64,000 nucleotides of DNA from Streptococcus sp. Marseille-Q6470 (GTDB taxonomy: Bacteria > Bacillota > Bacilli > Lactobacillales > Streptococcaceae). Made by a program: the position numbers and the translations under genes. The notes below the pieces were generated by a model. That model did not search any database. It was given only the letters and a program-made list of their open reading frames with translations, and was not told the origin of the DNA. The DNA lies in the NCBI RefSeq assembly GCF_946902905.1, contig NZ_OX336385.1, positions 1,298,501 through 1,362,500 of the forward strand. The letters are read 5' to 3'. Shown one piece after another: positions 39,648 to 49,113 of this stretch (its first letter is position 1; each line of letters begins with the position of its first letter).

Positions 39648-39686
39648 AATAAAAGTAGTCTGTCTGTAAAACACACTACTTTTATT
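39648..39686 (-). terminator. Hairpin downstream of the DUF1129 gene
   Basis: AATAAAAGTAGT (39648) pairs perfectly with ACTACTTTTATT (39675). The sequence TACTTTTATT also occurs at 39609, giving an alternative partner. It probably ends the corA-DUF1129 transcript. The rest of 39495-39693 shows no gene. Confidence 0.6.
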
Positions 39687-39693
39687 GTTTATT

Positions 39694-40368
39694 TTAATAT
39701 CTAGCAGGTCCTGCACTTGCACTCTTGATGTTGAAACGTTTTTTGAGGTAGAAACGTAGAGCAAGAAGTGCTCCTCCGATCACTAACAAAACAAGTGGTG
39801 GTAGGCTGATGTTGATGGCTTGTGGAAGGAAGTTGCTCAAGAAGAGGATGAGAACCCAAGCAAACATGGTTGCTAGCATAACCAAAAGTGATTTCCAGAA
39901 TGGAGGGCGTTGGCTACGATCAGTATCTGGTCCGTAGTAGCGGTAGATGAAGTGGTAGAGAAGGTAAAAGGCAACTCCACCGAAGGCCCCTACACTGATA
40001 AGTGTTACCAATCCGTAAGCTACTGGTTGGTTTGAGAAGAAGCTCATCAAGGCGCTAACTACTGCAAATAGTCCTGTAATGAAAAGGGCTGAATCCAACA
40101 TCATCAATTTTGGATCGTCGTTTTCCTTTGGATGTTCTTTCTCGTATTGCTCTTTTTCGCTAAAGCTGTGAGCCCAGTGAGTTGGCGCTCCGTAGATTGA
40201 ACGAGCAGTCACCCCTTTTGGTTGTTCTTCAAGGATATGAGGAATGACTTCTTCAAGGATAGCCTTGATTTCAGCGTCGGTTTTTCCGTCCTTGAGAAAT
40301 TGTTGGGTTGCAATGTGGATAAATTCTTGGTTTTTCTTTGTTAATTCTTTTAAATCAATCTGTGACAT
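39694..40368 (-). CDS. DUF1129 family membrane protein
   Basis: This 224-residue protein has a soluble helical N-terminus (about 1-85) and four membrane helices in the second half, ending in a basic tail. It fits DUF1129, a family of unknown function common next to corA in streptococci. It begins 12 bases after corA ends, with AGGAGTTATT before the ATG, so the two genes form an operon. A role tied to magnesium or membrane homeostasis is only suggested by that pairing. Confidence 0.85.
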   Translation of the reverse strand: MSQIDLKELTKKNQEFIHIATQQFLKDGKTDAEIKAILEEVIPHILEEQPKGVTARSIYGAPTHWAHSFSEKEQYEKEHPKENDDPKLMMLDSALFITGLFAVVSALMSFFSNQPVAYGLVTLISVGAFGGVAFYLLYHFIYRYYGPDTDRSQRPPFWKSLLVMLATMFAWVLILFLSNFLPQAINISLPPLVLLVIGGALLALRFYLKKRFNIKSASAGPARY

Positions 40369-40380
40369 AATAACTCCTGT

Positions 40381-41325
40381 TTAGAACCATTTTTTATGGA
40401 TGAGGTAAAGAGTGAGAGAAACACTCATAGCAAAGGCGATAAAGACGATGAGCCAGAAAGCATGCGGTTCTCCGTTTAAAGGAATTTCATTATCCTTAAA
40501 GTTCATTCCGTAGGCTGAGAAAATCATGGTCGGGATAGACATAACGATGGTCACGAGGGCCAAGGTTTTCATGATATTGTTCTGGTTGTTTGAAATGATA
40601 GAGGCAAAGGTCTCTGTCATAGAGTGAAGGACGTTTCCATAGATATCCGCCATCTCGATGGCCTGTTGCGTTTCAATCAAGGTGTCTTCGAGTAAGTCCT
40701 CGTCTTCAAGGTATTTCTTAATATTGCTCGTTGCGCTGGTCAATTTTTTAATCACGCGCTCGTTTGTCTTAAGAGAGGCCTTGAAGTAGACGATGGTCTT
40801 TTCCAACTCCATGAGTTCAATCAATTCTTCATTTCGAGTAGATTTGTGAAGTTGGGTTTCGATTTGCTCACTCTTACGTTCAATTGAACGAAGGGCTGTC
40901 AGATAAATTTCAGCGTTACGGTAGAGGATTTGAAAGATAAAGCGCGAACGCATAAAGGTATAGAAATTCCGAAGTCTCCGATTGATAAAGACATCTAGAA
41001 GTGGGAGAGGTTCCAAACAAGTGGTAATAATAGCCTCTTCTGTGATGATAATCCCCAAGGGAATGGTCACATAGTAGGTGCGGTTATTTCTCTCCTCGGT
41101 AATAGGAACGTCTACGATGATCAGAGTGTATTCATCTTCAATGGTAATACGAGACATTTCTTCCGCATCGAGTGGTGCACGGAGGTCAGCGATATCAATA
41201 TCAAAAGCAGAAGCGATTTCCATCGATTCGCTCTGGGTAGGATTGACGAGATTGATCCAAGTGCCCGGCTGGAGCGTATCGATCTCTTTAAATTCAGTTG
41301 TTGTTGAGAGAAAGACTTGTTTCAT
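40381..41325 (-). CDS. corA: CorA family magnesium transporter
   Basis: This 314-residue protein has a large cytoplasmic N-terminal domain, a long stalk helix, and two C-terminal membrane helices. The diagnostic YGMNFKDNE (GMN motif) lies between the helices. CorA pentamers import Mg2+ and some other divalent cations. GGATAGGAGAT precedes the ATG. The window also encodes a magnesium P-type ATPase behind an M-box, so two distinct magnesium systems lie about 5 kb apart. Confidence 0.92.
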   Translation of the reverse strand: MKQVFLSTTTEFKEIDTLQPGTWINLVNPTQSESMEIASAFDIDIADLRAPLDAEEMSRITIEDEYTLIIVDVPITEERNNRTYYVTIPLGIIITEEAIITTCLEPLPLLDVFINRRLRNFYTFMRSRFIFQILYRNAEIYLTALRSIERKSEQIETQLHKSTRNEELIELMELEKTIVYFKASLKTNERVIKKLTSATSNIKKYLEDEDLLEDTLIETQQAIEMADIYGNVLHSMTETFASIISNNQNNIMKTLALVTIVMSIPTMIFSAYGMNFKDNEIPLNGEPHAFWLIVFIAFAMSVSLTLYLIHKKWF

Positions 41326-41427
41326 ATCTCCTATCCTTTCCTAATCTATTCTGTGTTTAAGTGATTTTTAGCACCGTACTATTATACTACAAAATCGGCT
41401 TTTTTGGTAATAGAATTTCACTTTTTT

Positions 41428-41436
41428 TGGTATAAT
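41428..41436 (+). promoter_or_regulatory. Extended -10 of uvrA
   Basis: TTGG followed by TATAAT, 31 bases before the uvrA ATG. No SOS-type box was recognised. Confidence 0.6.
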
Positions 41437-41467
41437 GGAAAGCAACAATGGACTAGAAAGAAGTAAC

Positions 41468-44299
41468 ATGCAAGATAAGATTGTCATCCATGGGGCACGC
41501 GCCCATAATTTAAAAAATATTGACGTGGAAATTCCACGTGACAAGCTAGTTGTGGTGACGGGGCTGTCGGGTTCGGGCAAGTCCAGTCTTGCCTTTGATA
41601 CCCTGTATGCAGAAGGGCAACGTCGCTATGTTGAGAGTCTATCAGCCTACGCTCGTCAGTTCTTAGGGAATATGGAGAAACCAGATGTGGACTCTATCGA
41701 TGGTCTTAGTCCTGCTATTTCCATTGACCAGAAAACGACTAGTAAAAATCCACGTTCGACTGTCGGTACTACGACGGAAATCAACGACTATCTCCGTCTC
41801 CTCTATGCACGTGTAGGAACACCCTACTGTATCAATGGACATGGAGCCATCAAGGCTTCGTCTGTCGAACAGATTGTAGACAAGGTTTTGGAATTGCCAG
41901 AGCGCCAGCGTCTGCAGATTTTGGCTCCTGTTATTCGTAAGAAAAAAGGGCAACATAAGACTCTGATTGAAAAAATTCAAAAGGATGGCTATGTTCGTGT
42001 CCGTGTCGATGGAGTTGTTTACGATGTGACCGAAGTTCCAGAACTTGAAAAGAATAAACAACACAACATCGATGTGGTGGTAGACCGTATTATCATCAAG
42101 GAAGGTGTCCGTAGTCGTCTCTTTGATTCGATTGAAGCAGCGCTTCGTATCGCTGAAGGTTATGTAGTTATTGATACTATGGATGATTCCGAGTTACTCT
42201 TTTCAGAACATTATGCCTGCCCAGTCTGTGGCTTTACGGTTCCTGAACTAGAACCTCGTCTCTTCTCTTTCAATGCTCCGTTTGGTTCTTGTAGTGAGTG
42301 TGATGGTTTGGGGATCAAGCTAGAGGTTGATACGGACTTAGTCGTACCAGATGCTAGCAAGACCCTTCGTGAGGGAGCTTTAGCACCTTGGAATCCTATC
42401 TCTTCTAACTATTATCCAAATATGCTAGAACAAGCCATGACAGCCTTTGGAGTGGACATGGATACGCCTTTTGAGAACTTGTCTGATGAAGAGAAACATC
42501 TCATTTTCTATGGTTCAGATGGTAAGGAATTCCATTTCCATTATGAAAATGAATTTGGTGGAGTTCGTGACATCGACATTCCTTTTGAAGGTGTTATAGG
42601 GAATATTAAGCGACGCTACCATGAAACCAATAGTGACTACACCCGTACACAAATGCGTCTTTATATGAATGAGCTAACCTGTGGTACTTGTCATGGTTAT
42701 CGCCTCAACGATCAGGCCTTATCCGTTCGTGTAGGAGGAGAGGAAGGACCTCATATCGGAGAAATTTCAGACCTCTCCATCGCAGACCATTTGGAAGCTA
42801 TTGATCGGTTGACCCTATCAAAAAATGAAGCCATTATTGCTCGTCCGATTCTTAAGGAAATCAAGGACCGCTTGACCTTCCTCAATAATGTCGGACTCAA
42901 CTATCTGACCCTTTCTCGTTCGGCAGGAACCCTATCGGGTGGAGAAAGCCAACGTATTCGCTTGGCAACTCAGATTGGTTCTAATCTCTCAGGAGTTCTC
43001 TATATCTTAGATGAGCCGTCTATCGGTCTTCACCAGAGGGACAATGACCGTTTGATTGCCAGTCTGAAAAAGATGCGTGATTTAGGGAATACTCTCATTG
43101 TAGTAGAACATGATGAAGATACCATGCGTGAGGCGGATTATCTGATTGACGTTGGTCCTGGAGCGGGTGTCTTTGGTGGAGAAATTGTCGCAGCAGGAAC
43201 GCCTAAGCAGGTGGCTCGAAACAGTAAGTCCATTACAGGACAGTATCTATCAGGAAAACGTGCCATTCCAGTACCGACGGAACGCCGTATAGGCAATGGT
43301 CGCTTTATCGAAGTGACAGGTGCGCGTGAGAATAACTTGCAAAATATCACTGCTCGCTTCCCACTCGGGAAATTCATTGCGGTGACAGGGGTCTCTGGCT
43401 CAGGGAAGTCGACACTTATTAACAGCATCCTCAAAAAAGCCATTGCTCAAAAGCTTAATCGCAATTCAGATAAACCTGGAAAGTTTAAGACTATCTCAGG
43501 GATTGAGCATATCGATCGTCTGATAGACATTGACCAGAGTCCAATCGGACGGACACCGAGGTCTAATCCTGCGACCTATACAGGTGTCTTTGATGACATT
43601 CGAGACCTCTTTGCTCAGACAAATGAAGCCAAGATTCGAGGTTACAAAAAGGGTCGTTTCAGTTTTAACGTCAAGGGTGGTCGCTGTGAAGCTTGCTCGG
43701 GTGACGGGATTATCAAGATTGAGATGCACTTCTTGCCAGATGTTTACGTAGCCTGCGAAGTCTGTCATGGGACTCGCTACAACAGTGAAACGCTAGAAGT
43801 TCACTACAAGGAAAAGAATATCTCGCAAGTCTTGGATATGACGGTCAATGACGCAGTAGAATTTTTCCAACATATTCCGAAAATTCAACGTAAACTCCAG
43901 ACCATCAAAGATGTTGGTCTAGGTTATGTGACCTTGGGACAACCAGCTACGACACTTTCTGGAGGGGAGGCTCAGCGTATGAAACTGGCTAGTGAACTCC
44001 ATAAGCGCTCGACCGGTAAATCCTTCTACATTCTAGATGAACCGACAACTGGTTTGCATACTGAGGATATCGCTCGCCTACTCACCGTTTTGTCCCGCTT
44101 TGTCGATGATGGCAATACAGTTCTCGTCATTGAGCACAATCTAGATGTTATCAAAACAGCAGATCATATTATCGACCTAGGACCAGAAGGTGGTGTTGGC
44201 GGTGGTACTATTATCGCAACAGGAACACCAGAGGAAGTAGCTGCTAACCAAGCTAGCTATACAGGACAGTATTTGAAAGGAAAGTTACATCATGAATAA
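41468..44299 (+). CDS. uvrA: Excinuclease ABC subunit A
   Basis: This 943-residue double ABC ATPase finds bulky DNA lesions and loads UvrB. It has Walker A motifs GLSGSGKSS and GVSGSGKST, zinc modules CPVC...CSEC and CEAC...CEVC, and signatures [16 protein letters not shown] and [15 protein letters not shown]. The frame is open 11 codons upstream. The ATG at 41468 is chosen because it begins the conserved [17 protein letters not shown]. It overlaps pepP by eight bases. Confidence 0.97.
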   Translation: MQDKIVIHGARAHNLKNIDVEIPRDKLVVVTGLSGSGKSSLAFDTLYAEGQRRYVESLSAYARQFLGNMEKPDVDSIDGLSPAISIDQKTTSKNPRSTVGTTTEINDYLRLLYARVGTPYCINGHGAIKASSVEQIVDKVLELPERQRLQILAPVIRKKKGQHKTLIEKIQKDGYVRVRVDGVVYDVTEVPELEKNKQHNIDVVVDRIIIKEGVRSRLFDSIEAALRIAEGYVVIDTMDDSELLFSEHYACPVCGFTVPELEPRLFSFNAPFGSCSECDGLGIKLEVDTDLVVPDASKTLREGALAPWNPISSNYYPNMLEQAMTAFGVDMDTPFENLSDEEKHLIFYGSDGKEFHFHYENEFGGVRDIDIPFEGVIGNIKRRYHETNSDYTRTQMRLYMNELTCGTCHGYRLNDQALSVRVGGEEGPHIGEISDLSIADHLEAIDRLTLSKNEAIIARPILKEIKDRLTFLNNVGLNYLTLSRSAGTLSGGESQRIRLATQIGSNLSGVLYILDEPSIGLHQRDNDRLIASLKKMRDLGNTLIVVEHDEDTMREADYLIDVGPGAGVFGGEIVAAGTPKQVARNSKSITGQYLSGKRAIPVPTERRIGNGRFIEVTGARENNLQNITARFPLGKFIAVTGVSGSGKSTLINSILKKAIAQKLNRNSDKPGKFKTISGIEHIDRLIDIDQSPIGRTPRSNPATYTGVFDDIRDLFAQTNEAKIRGYKKGRFSFNVKGGRCEACSGDGIIKIEMHFLPDVYVACEVCHGTRYNSETLEVHYKEKNISQVLDMTVNDAVEFFQHIPKIQRKLQTIKDVGLGYVTLGQPATTLSGGEAQRMKLASELHKRSTGKSFYILDEPTTGLHTEDIARLLTVLSRFVDDGNTVLVIEHNLDVIKTADHIIDLGPEGGVGGGTIIATGTPEEVAANQASYTGQYLKGKLHHE

Positions 44300-45353
44300 A
44301 CGTGTGCAAGCATTTCTCGATAAAATGCAAGAAAAAGAACTAGATGGAATCATTATCAACAACCTTAAAAATGTCTACTATTTGACAGGATTTTGGGGTT
44401 CAAATGGAACAGTCTTTATCAGTCGTGACCGTCAAATTTTGGTGACGGATGCCCGCTATATCATCGCTGCTAAGCAAGAAGTTACTGGTTTTGAGATTTT
44501 TGCAGAACGTGACGAGTTGGCTACAATCGCAAAAATTGCGAAAGACATGGGTCTTTCTCGTATCGGGTTTGAAGATGAAATTTCAGTTTCTTATTATCAC
44601 CGTATGCAAACTGCCTTTGAAGGTTTGGAACTAGTTCCACAAACTCAGTTTGTTGAAGCGCTTCGCATGATTAAGGATGAGACAGAGATTGCGACGATTC
44701 GTAAGGCTTGTTCAATATCAGACCAAGCTTTCCACGATGCCCTTGACTTTATCAAGCCAGGGAAGACTGAAATTGAAATTGCCAACTTCCTTGATTTCCG
44801 TATGCGTGAGTTGGGAGCGGCAGGTTTGTCTTTTGATACCATTCTAGCGAGCGGCATCAACTCTTCTAAACCCCATGCTCACCCAATGCACAAGCCAGTA
44901 GAACTAGGCGAAGCTATCACTATGGATTTTGGGTGCCTTTATGACCATTATGTCAGTGATATGACCCGTACCATCTACCTTGGTCATGTCAGTGATGAAC
45001 AAGCAGAAATCTACAACACTGTTTTGAAGGCTAACCAAGCTCTGATTGACCAAGCTAAGGATGGATTAGGTTTCCGTGATTTTGATAAAATCCCTCGTGA
45101 TATTATTGTGGAAGCTGGCTATGGAGAATACTTTACACACGGTATCGGGCACGGTATCGGACTTGATATCCACGAAGAACCTTACTTTAGCCAAACTTCC
45201 AAAGAAGTTATTAAATCGGGTATGGTCTTGACTGATGAACCTGGTATTTATATTGAAGGTAAATACGGGGTTCGTATCGAAGATGATATCCTGATTACAG
45301 ATACAGGTTGTGAGTTATTAACCCTTGCTCCAAAAGAATTAATCGTAATCTAA
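44292..45353 (+). CDS. pepP: Xaa-Pro peptidase, M24 family
   Basis: This 353-residue cytoplasmic metallopeptidase removes residues next to proline. It has an N-terminal creatinase-like domain (about 1-125) and a pita-bread catalytic domain with the five metal ligands in [43 protein letters not shown] and GVRIEDD. Aminopeptidase P (pepP) and prolidase (pepQ) cannot be separated by eye. It is coupled to uvrA by an eight-base overlap, with AAAGGAAAG before the ATG. Confidence 0.88.
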   Translation: MNKRVQAFLDKMQEKELDGIIINNLKNVYYLTGFWGSNGTVFISRDRQILVTDARYIIAAKQEVTGFEIFAERDELATIAKIAKDMGLSRIGFEDEISVSYYHRMQTAFEGLELVPQTQFVEALRMIKDETEIATIRKACSISDQAFHDALDFIKPGKTEIEIANFLDFRMRELGAAGLSFDTILASGINSSKPHAHPMHKPVELGEAITMDFGCLYDHYVSDMTRTIYLGHVSDEQAEIYNTVLKANQALIDQAKDGLGFRDFDKIPRDIIVEAGYGEYFTHGIGHGIGLDIHEEPYFSQTSKEVIKSGMVLTDEPGIYIEGKYGVRIEDDILITDTGCELLTLAPKELIVI

Positions 45354-45371
45354 GAAAAATGAGATAAATCG

Positions 45372-45400
45372 TTGACTTTTACTAGTTAAAGGTTTATACT
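45372..45400 (+). promoter_or_regulatory. Promoter of the M-box/mgtA transcript
   Basis: TTGACT (45372), a 17-base spacer, then TATACT (45395). The predicted start falls at the first stem of the riboswitch. Confidence 0.85.
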
Positions 45401-45404
45401 GAAA

Positions 45405-45532
45405 GGCGAAAACGGTAGGTGAGGCTACCATAGGGATACGGATGACTACCGCAAAACAGTGGAGACACTACTCGTTGGTCAACAGTCCTGGTCGCGAAGG
45501 TCAAGACTAAGCTCATTACATCGCCCTATGGA
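45405..45532 (+). promoter_or_regulatory. M-box (ykoK) magnesium riboswitch
   Basis: The conserved core GTAGGTGAGGCTACCATAGG (45416-45435) is followed by GGATACGG, GGTCAACAGTCC (45477) and a late GCTCATTACATCGCC. This order matches the M-box aptamer. A closing stem GGCGA (45405)/TCGCC (45521) is visible, and CCATAGGG (45428) can also pair with CCCTATGG (45524). When Mg2+ is bound the aptamer would favour the terminator at 45569. The downstream gene is mgtA, as expected for this class. Confidence 0.92.
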
Positions 45533-45568
45533 GTTAAAGCTTGAACGAAAACAGACAATAAGTTTTTT

Positions 45569-45595
45569 AGTCCTGCCATTTTATGGCAGGACTTT
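45569..45595 (+). terminator. Riboswitch-controlled terminator upstream of mgtA
   Basis: AGTCCTGCCA (45569) pairs perfectly with TGGCAGGACT (45584) around TTTTA, followed by a short T-rich tail. It is the expression platform of the M-box. Confidence 0.88.
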
Positions 45596-45628
45596 CTGCT
45601 GTTTTAAAACAAAGAAAGGAGACAAACG

Positions 45629-45700
45629 ATGCAAATTGACGATCATCCAGAACCGCACATACACAGCCAATCGCTGATTTGTGTCGTTCTGTCCCTATAA
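45629..45700 (+). CDS. Candidate 23-residue leader peptide of mgtA
   Basis: An ATG at 45629 preceded by AAAGGAGACAAACG opens a 23-codon frame ending in TAA at 45698. Residues 4-9 read DDHPEP, and the next few are HIHS. It lies between the M-box terminator and mgtA. Runs of acidic residues and proline near the N-terminus resemble the logic of the enterobacterial MgtL leader, where such codons destabilise ribosomes at low Mg2+. There is no sequence homology that I can claim, and translation is unproven. Confidence 0.45.
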   Translation: MQIDDHPEPHIHSQSLICVVLSL

Positions 45701-45721
45701 AGTGATTGGTCTCTGTGTATG
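45658..45721 (+). other. Long hairpin overlapping the leader ORF
   Basis: CATACACAG plus CCAATC (45658-45672) pairs with GATTGG, a TCT bulge, and CTGTGTATG (45704-45721). This gives 15 base pairs. The left arm is inside the leader ORF and the right arm starts three bases after its stop. A ribosome reading to the stop would keep the arms apart, and one that leaves early would let them pair. The RUP-like element begins at the next base. Confidence 0.6.
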
Positions 45722-45826
45722 ATACTCTTCGAAAATCAAATTCAAACCACGTCAACGTCGCCTTGCCGTACTCAAGTACAGCCTGTGGCTAGTTTCCTAG
45801 TTTGCTCTTTGATTTTCATTGAGTAT
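45722..45826. mobile_element. RUP-like miniature element, copy 2
   Basis: This is another 105-base copy with the same ends as copy 1 (ATACTCTTCGAAAAT left, GATTTTCATTGAGTAT right) and the same length but a diverged middle. It is inserted in the untranslated leader between the hairpin at 45658 and the mgtA ribosome binding site, so it is transcribed with mgtA. Confidence 0.87.
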
Positions 45827-45858
45827 GAAATCACCATTCATACAGATAGGAGAAACCA

Positions 45859-48519
45859 ATGAAAACTACAAAAGAAAGACTAGCAGCAGCTATTCAAACT
45901 CCATTTAAAGATAGTCTAGCTTTTTACCATACAAGTCTAAAAGGCTTAGACCAAGAACAAGTCGAAGAAAACCGTGACCTATATGGTGAAAACACCATTA
46001 CAAAAGGTCAAGAGGATTCCATCTTTAAAAAGATTTATGAGTCCATTATCAATCCTTTCACAATCATTTTGCTTGTGATTGCCTTTATTTCTCTCGTTAC
46101 AAACGTCTGGCTGGCCAAACCTGGTCAAGAGGATCCAACGACTTCTATCATTATCGTTGTCTTAGTTTTGATTTCAGGAGGTATCCGTTTTGTCCAAGAA
46201 TTGCGGAGTGACAAGGCAACAACCAATCTTTCAAAAATGATTGTCAATACAGCAACTGTTATTCGCGATGATCTTGAACAAGAGTTACCCATCGATGACT
46301 TGGTTGTGGGAGACCTCGTGAAATTGAGCGCTGGAGATATGATTCCAGCAGATGTCATCTTATTTGAATCACGAGACTTTTTTGTTCAACAGTCAGGTTT
46401 GACTGGAGAAAGTGATGCAGTCGAAAAACTTGCTTTAAATAAAGCTACTAATCAAAATGTAGAGAGTCTTTTAGAAGCAGAATCTTTGGCATTCATGGGG
46501 ACAAACGTTATCTCAGGAAGTGCGATAGCTATGGTTCTAGCAGTTGGTGATGACACCATGATGGGGGCCATTGAGCAAACTCTCAACACCTATGATGAAC
46601 CAACTTCTTTTGAACGTGAAATGAACAGCATTTCTTGGCTCTTGATCCGCTTGATGCTTGTCATGGTTCCAATTGTGTTTTTCGCAAATGGTTTGACCGA
46701 TGGAGACTGGCTAGAGGCTGGAGTTTTTGCCTTGAGCGTTGGTGTTGGACTTACACCAGAAATGCTACCAATGATTATTACAGCCAGCTTGGCCAAAGGT
46801 TCCATTATCATGGCCAAGGAAAAAGTGGTCATCAAAAAACTCAATGCTATCCAGGACTTAGGAGCAATCGATATCCTATGTACGGACAAAACTGGAACTT
46901 TAACGCAAGATGAGATTGTTTTAGAATACCCATTAGATATCCATGGCGATTTGGATATGGCAGTCTTAAGAAGAGCCTATCTAAATTCACATTTCCAAAC
47001 AGGTTTGAAAAACTTGATGGACCGTGCTATCATCAGTAGAACTGAAAAAGAGGCCAAAGAACACGCTATCCTACAAAATTTAGATACTAGTTTCCAAAAA
47101 ATCGACGAGCTTCCATTTGACTTTGAGCGCAGACGCATGAGTGTCATTGTCAAAGACGATAGCAATGTTGTTAGTATGGTTACCAAGGGTGCTTTAGAAG
47201 AAATGTTGAACATTTCGACACATGTGGAGTACCGTGGAGAAGTCATCCCTCTTACTGAAGACATTCGTCAAGAAGTGTTGGCAGAAGTTGGTCAATTAAA
47301 CCGTCAAGGTTTGCGTGTCTTAGGTGTTGGTTACAAGTCAGGTCTACGTGAAGACTATGCCTATGCTGTGACTGATGAAAGTGACATGATCCTTACGGGT
47401 TACCTTGCCTTTTTGGATCCACCAAAACCATCTGCAGCACCTGCTATTCAAGCTCTGCTTGAGCATGGTGTCAAAACAAAAATTTTAACTGGGGATAATG
47501 AAAAAGTAACCCAAGCCATCTGTGAAAAGGTTGGTTTGGATGTTGAACACATCCTTTTGGGCGCTGAGATCGACCAAATGACAGACCAAGAATTGGCAGA
47601 AGTTGTTGAAAAAGTAACAGTCTTTGCTAAATTGTCACCTGACCAAAAAGCGCGTATCATTCTACAGTTGAAGAGAAACGGTCATGGAGTTGGTTATATG
47701 GGTGACGGTATTAATGATGCCCCATCTATGAAGGTAGCAGATGTCGGTATTTCTGTAGATACAGCAGTAGACATTGCCAAAGAAACAGCGGATGTTATTT
47801 TGTTAGACAAGGATCTCATGGTTCTTGAAACTGGTATCGTTGAAGGTCGTAAGGTCTACGCCAACATGACCAAGTACATCAAGATGACCGTCAGTTCAAA
47901 CTTTGGGAATATCTTCTCACTCCTTGTTGCGAGTATCTTCTTGCCATTTTTACCAATGGCTCCTGTTCATCTCATTGTTTTAAACCTAGTCTATGATTTG
48001 TCTTGTGTGGCATTGCCATTTGATAATGTGGATCAAGACTTCCTCAAACAACCTCATACATGGGAAGCAAAATCTATTACTCGATTTATGGTTTGGATGG
48101 GTCCGATTTCATCGATCTTTGATATTTTGACCTTTATTTTCCTCTATTTTATCATTGTTCCTTTGGTGACAGGCTATCATTATGTTCATGGTTCTGAATC
48201 TGCCCTTCAGTTTATTATCTTGTTCCAAACAGGATGGTTCATCGAATCTATGTGGTCTCAAACCATGGTCATCCATATGCTTCGTACAGCAAAAGTTCCT
48301 TTTGTACAAAGCAGACCAGCTTGGCTTGTGATTTTTACAACTTTGGTTGCAGCTTTCTTTGTAACTAGTTTACCTTATGGACCACTAGTAAATATCCTGC
48401 GTTTAGCTCCGTTGGGACTGCCATACTTCTTGTTTTTGGTCGGTATTATTTTCTTGTACATGTTTAGCGTCACCGTTATTAAGAAGTTTTACATTAAGAA
48501 GTACAGAGAGTGGTTATAG
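45859..48519 (+). CDS. mgtA: Magnesium-translocating P-type ATPase
   Basis: This 886-residue type IIIB P-type ATPase imports Mg2+ at the expense of ATP. It has SGLTGESDAV (actuator domain), the MgtA-specific membrane block GVGLTPEMLPMIITASLAKG, CTDKTGTLTQD with the phosphorylated Asp343, KILTGDNEKV, and MGDGINDAPSMK. About ten membrane helices are present. GATAGGAGAAACCA precedes the ATG. The M-box upstream makes the magnesium assignment firmer than for an unlabelled cation ATPase. The roughly 450-base leader is described in separate entries. Confidence 0.94.
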   Translation: MKTTKERLAAAIQTPFKDSLAFYHTSLKGLDQEQVEENRDLYGENTITKGQEDSIFKKIYESIINPFTIILLVIAFISLVTNVWLAKPGQEDPTTSIIIVVLVLISGGIRFVQELRSDKATTNLSKMIVNTATVIRDDLEQELPIDDLVVGDLVKLSAGDMIPADVILFESRDFFVQQSGLTGESDAVEKLALNKATNQNVESLLEAESLAFMGTNVISGSAIAMVLAVGDDTMMGAIEQTLNTYDEPTSFEREMNSISWLLIRLMLVMVPIVFFANGLTDGDWLEAGVFALSVGVGLTPEMLPMIITASLAKGSIIMAKEKVVIKKLNAIQDLGAIDILCTDKTGTLTQDEIVLEYPLDIHGDLDMAVLRRAYLNSHFQTGLKNLMDRAIISRTEKEAKEHAILQNLDTSFQKIDELPFDFERRRMSVIVKDDSNVVSMVTKGALEEMLNISTHVEYRGEVIPLTEDIRQEVLAEVGQLNRQGLRVLGVGYKSGLREDYAYAVTDESDMILTGYLAFLDPPKPSAAPAIQALLEHGVKTKILTGDNEKVTQAICEKVGLDVEHILLGAEIDQMTDQELAEVVEKVTVFAKLSPDQKARIILQLKRNGHGVGYMGDGINDAPSMKVADVGISVDTAVDIAKETADVILLDKDLMVLETGIVEGRKVYANMTKYIKMTVSSNFGNIFSLLVASIFLPFLPMAPVHLIVLNLVYDLSCVALPFDNVDQDFLKQPHTWEAKSITRFMVWMGPISSIFDILTFIFLYFIIVPLVTGYHYVHGSESALQFIILFQTGWFIESMWSQTMVIHMLRTAKVPFVQSRPAWLVIFTTLVAAFFVTSLPYGPLVNILRLAPLGLPYFLFLVGIIFLYMFSVTVIKKFYIKKYREWL

Positions 48520-48604
48520 TTCGTGTTTTGTTAAGAAAAAAGGAGAAAAATGAGTAAAAAAGTTAAATTTTTTTAAAAATAGGTCGCAAGTCGGATGTTT
48601 TTTA

Positions 48605-48613
48605 TGGTATAAT
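48605..48613 (+). promoter_or_regulatory. Extended -10 of spx
   Basis: TGG followed by TATAAT, 41 bases before the spx start. A TCGCAA about 18 bases upstream may be a weak -35. A stray 8-codon frame with a good ribosome binding site at 48550 lies just upstream. Confidence 0.6.
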
Positions 48614-48654
48614 AGAATAAACTGATAGTAACATGTAGCGAAAGGGGTAGGTAC

Positions 48655-49053
48655 ATGATCAAAATTTATACAGTCTCAAGTTGTACTAGCTGTAAAAAAG
48701 CTAAGACCTGGCTCAATGCCCACCAGTTAAGTTATAAAGAACAAAACCTCGGTAAAGAGGGGATTTCTAGAGAAGAACTATTAGATATTCTAACGAAAAC
48801 AGACAATGGAATTGCGAGCATTGTATCATCAAAGAATCGCTACGCTAAAGCTCTTGGAGTTGATATCGAAGATTTGAGTGTCAATGAAGTGCTTAATTTA
48901 ATCATGGAAACACCACGCATCCTAAAAAGTCCAATTCTTGTCGACGAGAAACGTTTACAAGTTGGCTATAAAGAAGATGACATTCGTGCCTTCTTGCCAC
49001 GCTCTGTCCGCAATGTAGAAAATGCAGAAGCACGTTTACGTGCAGCACTATAA
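48655..49053 (+). CDS. spxA: Spx family transcriptional regulator
   Basis: This 132-residue ArsC-like protein binds the RNA polymerase alpha subunit and redirects transcription under thiol or oxidative stress. The redox switch is Cys10-x-x-Cys13 (SSCTSCKKAKTWL). ILKSPILVDEKRLQVGYKEDDIRAFLPR is typical of Spx. AAAGGGGTAGGTAC precedes the ATG. Mitis-group streptococci carry two paralogues, and the neighbourhood (ireB, ruvX, folC) suggests SpxA2, but that is from memory of gene order. Confidence 0.92.
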   Translation: MIKIYTVSSCTSCKKAKTWLNAHQLSYKEQNLGKEGISREELLDILTKTDNGIASIVSSKNRYAKALGVDIEDLSVNEVLNLIMETPRILKSPILVDEKRLQVGYKEDDIRAFLPRSVRNVENAEARLRAAL

Positions 49054-49059
49054 AACATA

Positions 49060-49090
49060 AAGGCTGGGAGTGACTCCTAGCCTTATTTGA
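49060..49090 (+). terminator. Terminator of spx
   Basis: AAGGCTGGGAG (49060) pairs with CTCCTAGCCTT (49074) with one mismatch around TGA. The T tail is short. Confidence 0.75.
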
Positions 49091-49113
49091 TAGATAAATA
49101 AGGAAAAATAAAT

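Noticed and set aside
39579..39764. A 61-codon minus-strand frame between the SemiSWEET and DUF1129 genes
   Set aside because: It runs through a terminator hairpin and the end of the DUF1129 gene, and has no ribosome binding site.
41356..41388. CiaR-like direct repeat (TTTAAG, five bases, TTTAGC) ten bases before TATACT, upstream of uvrA
   Set aside because: The spacing is right, but the second half differs at two of six positions, and uvrA has a closer extended -10. It is too weak to call.
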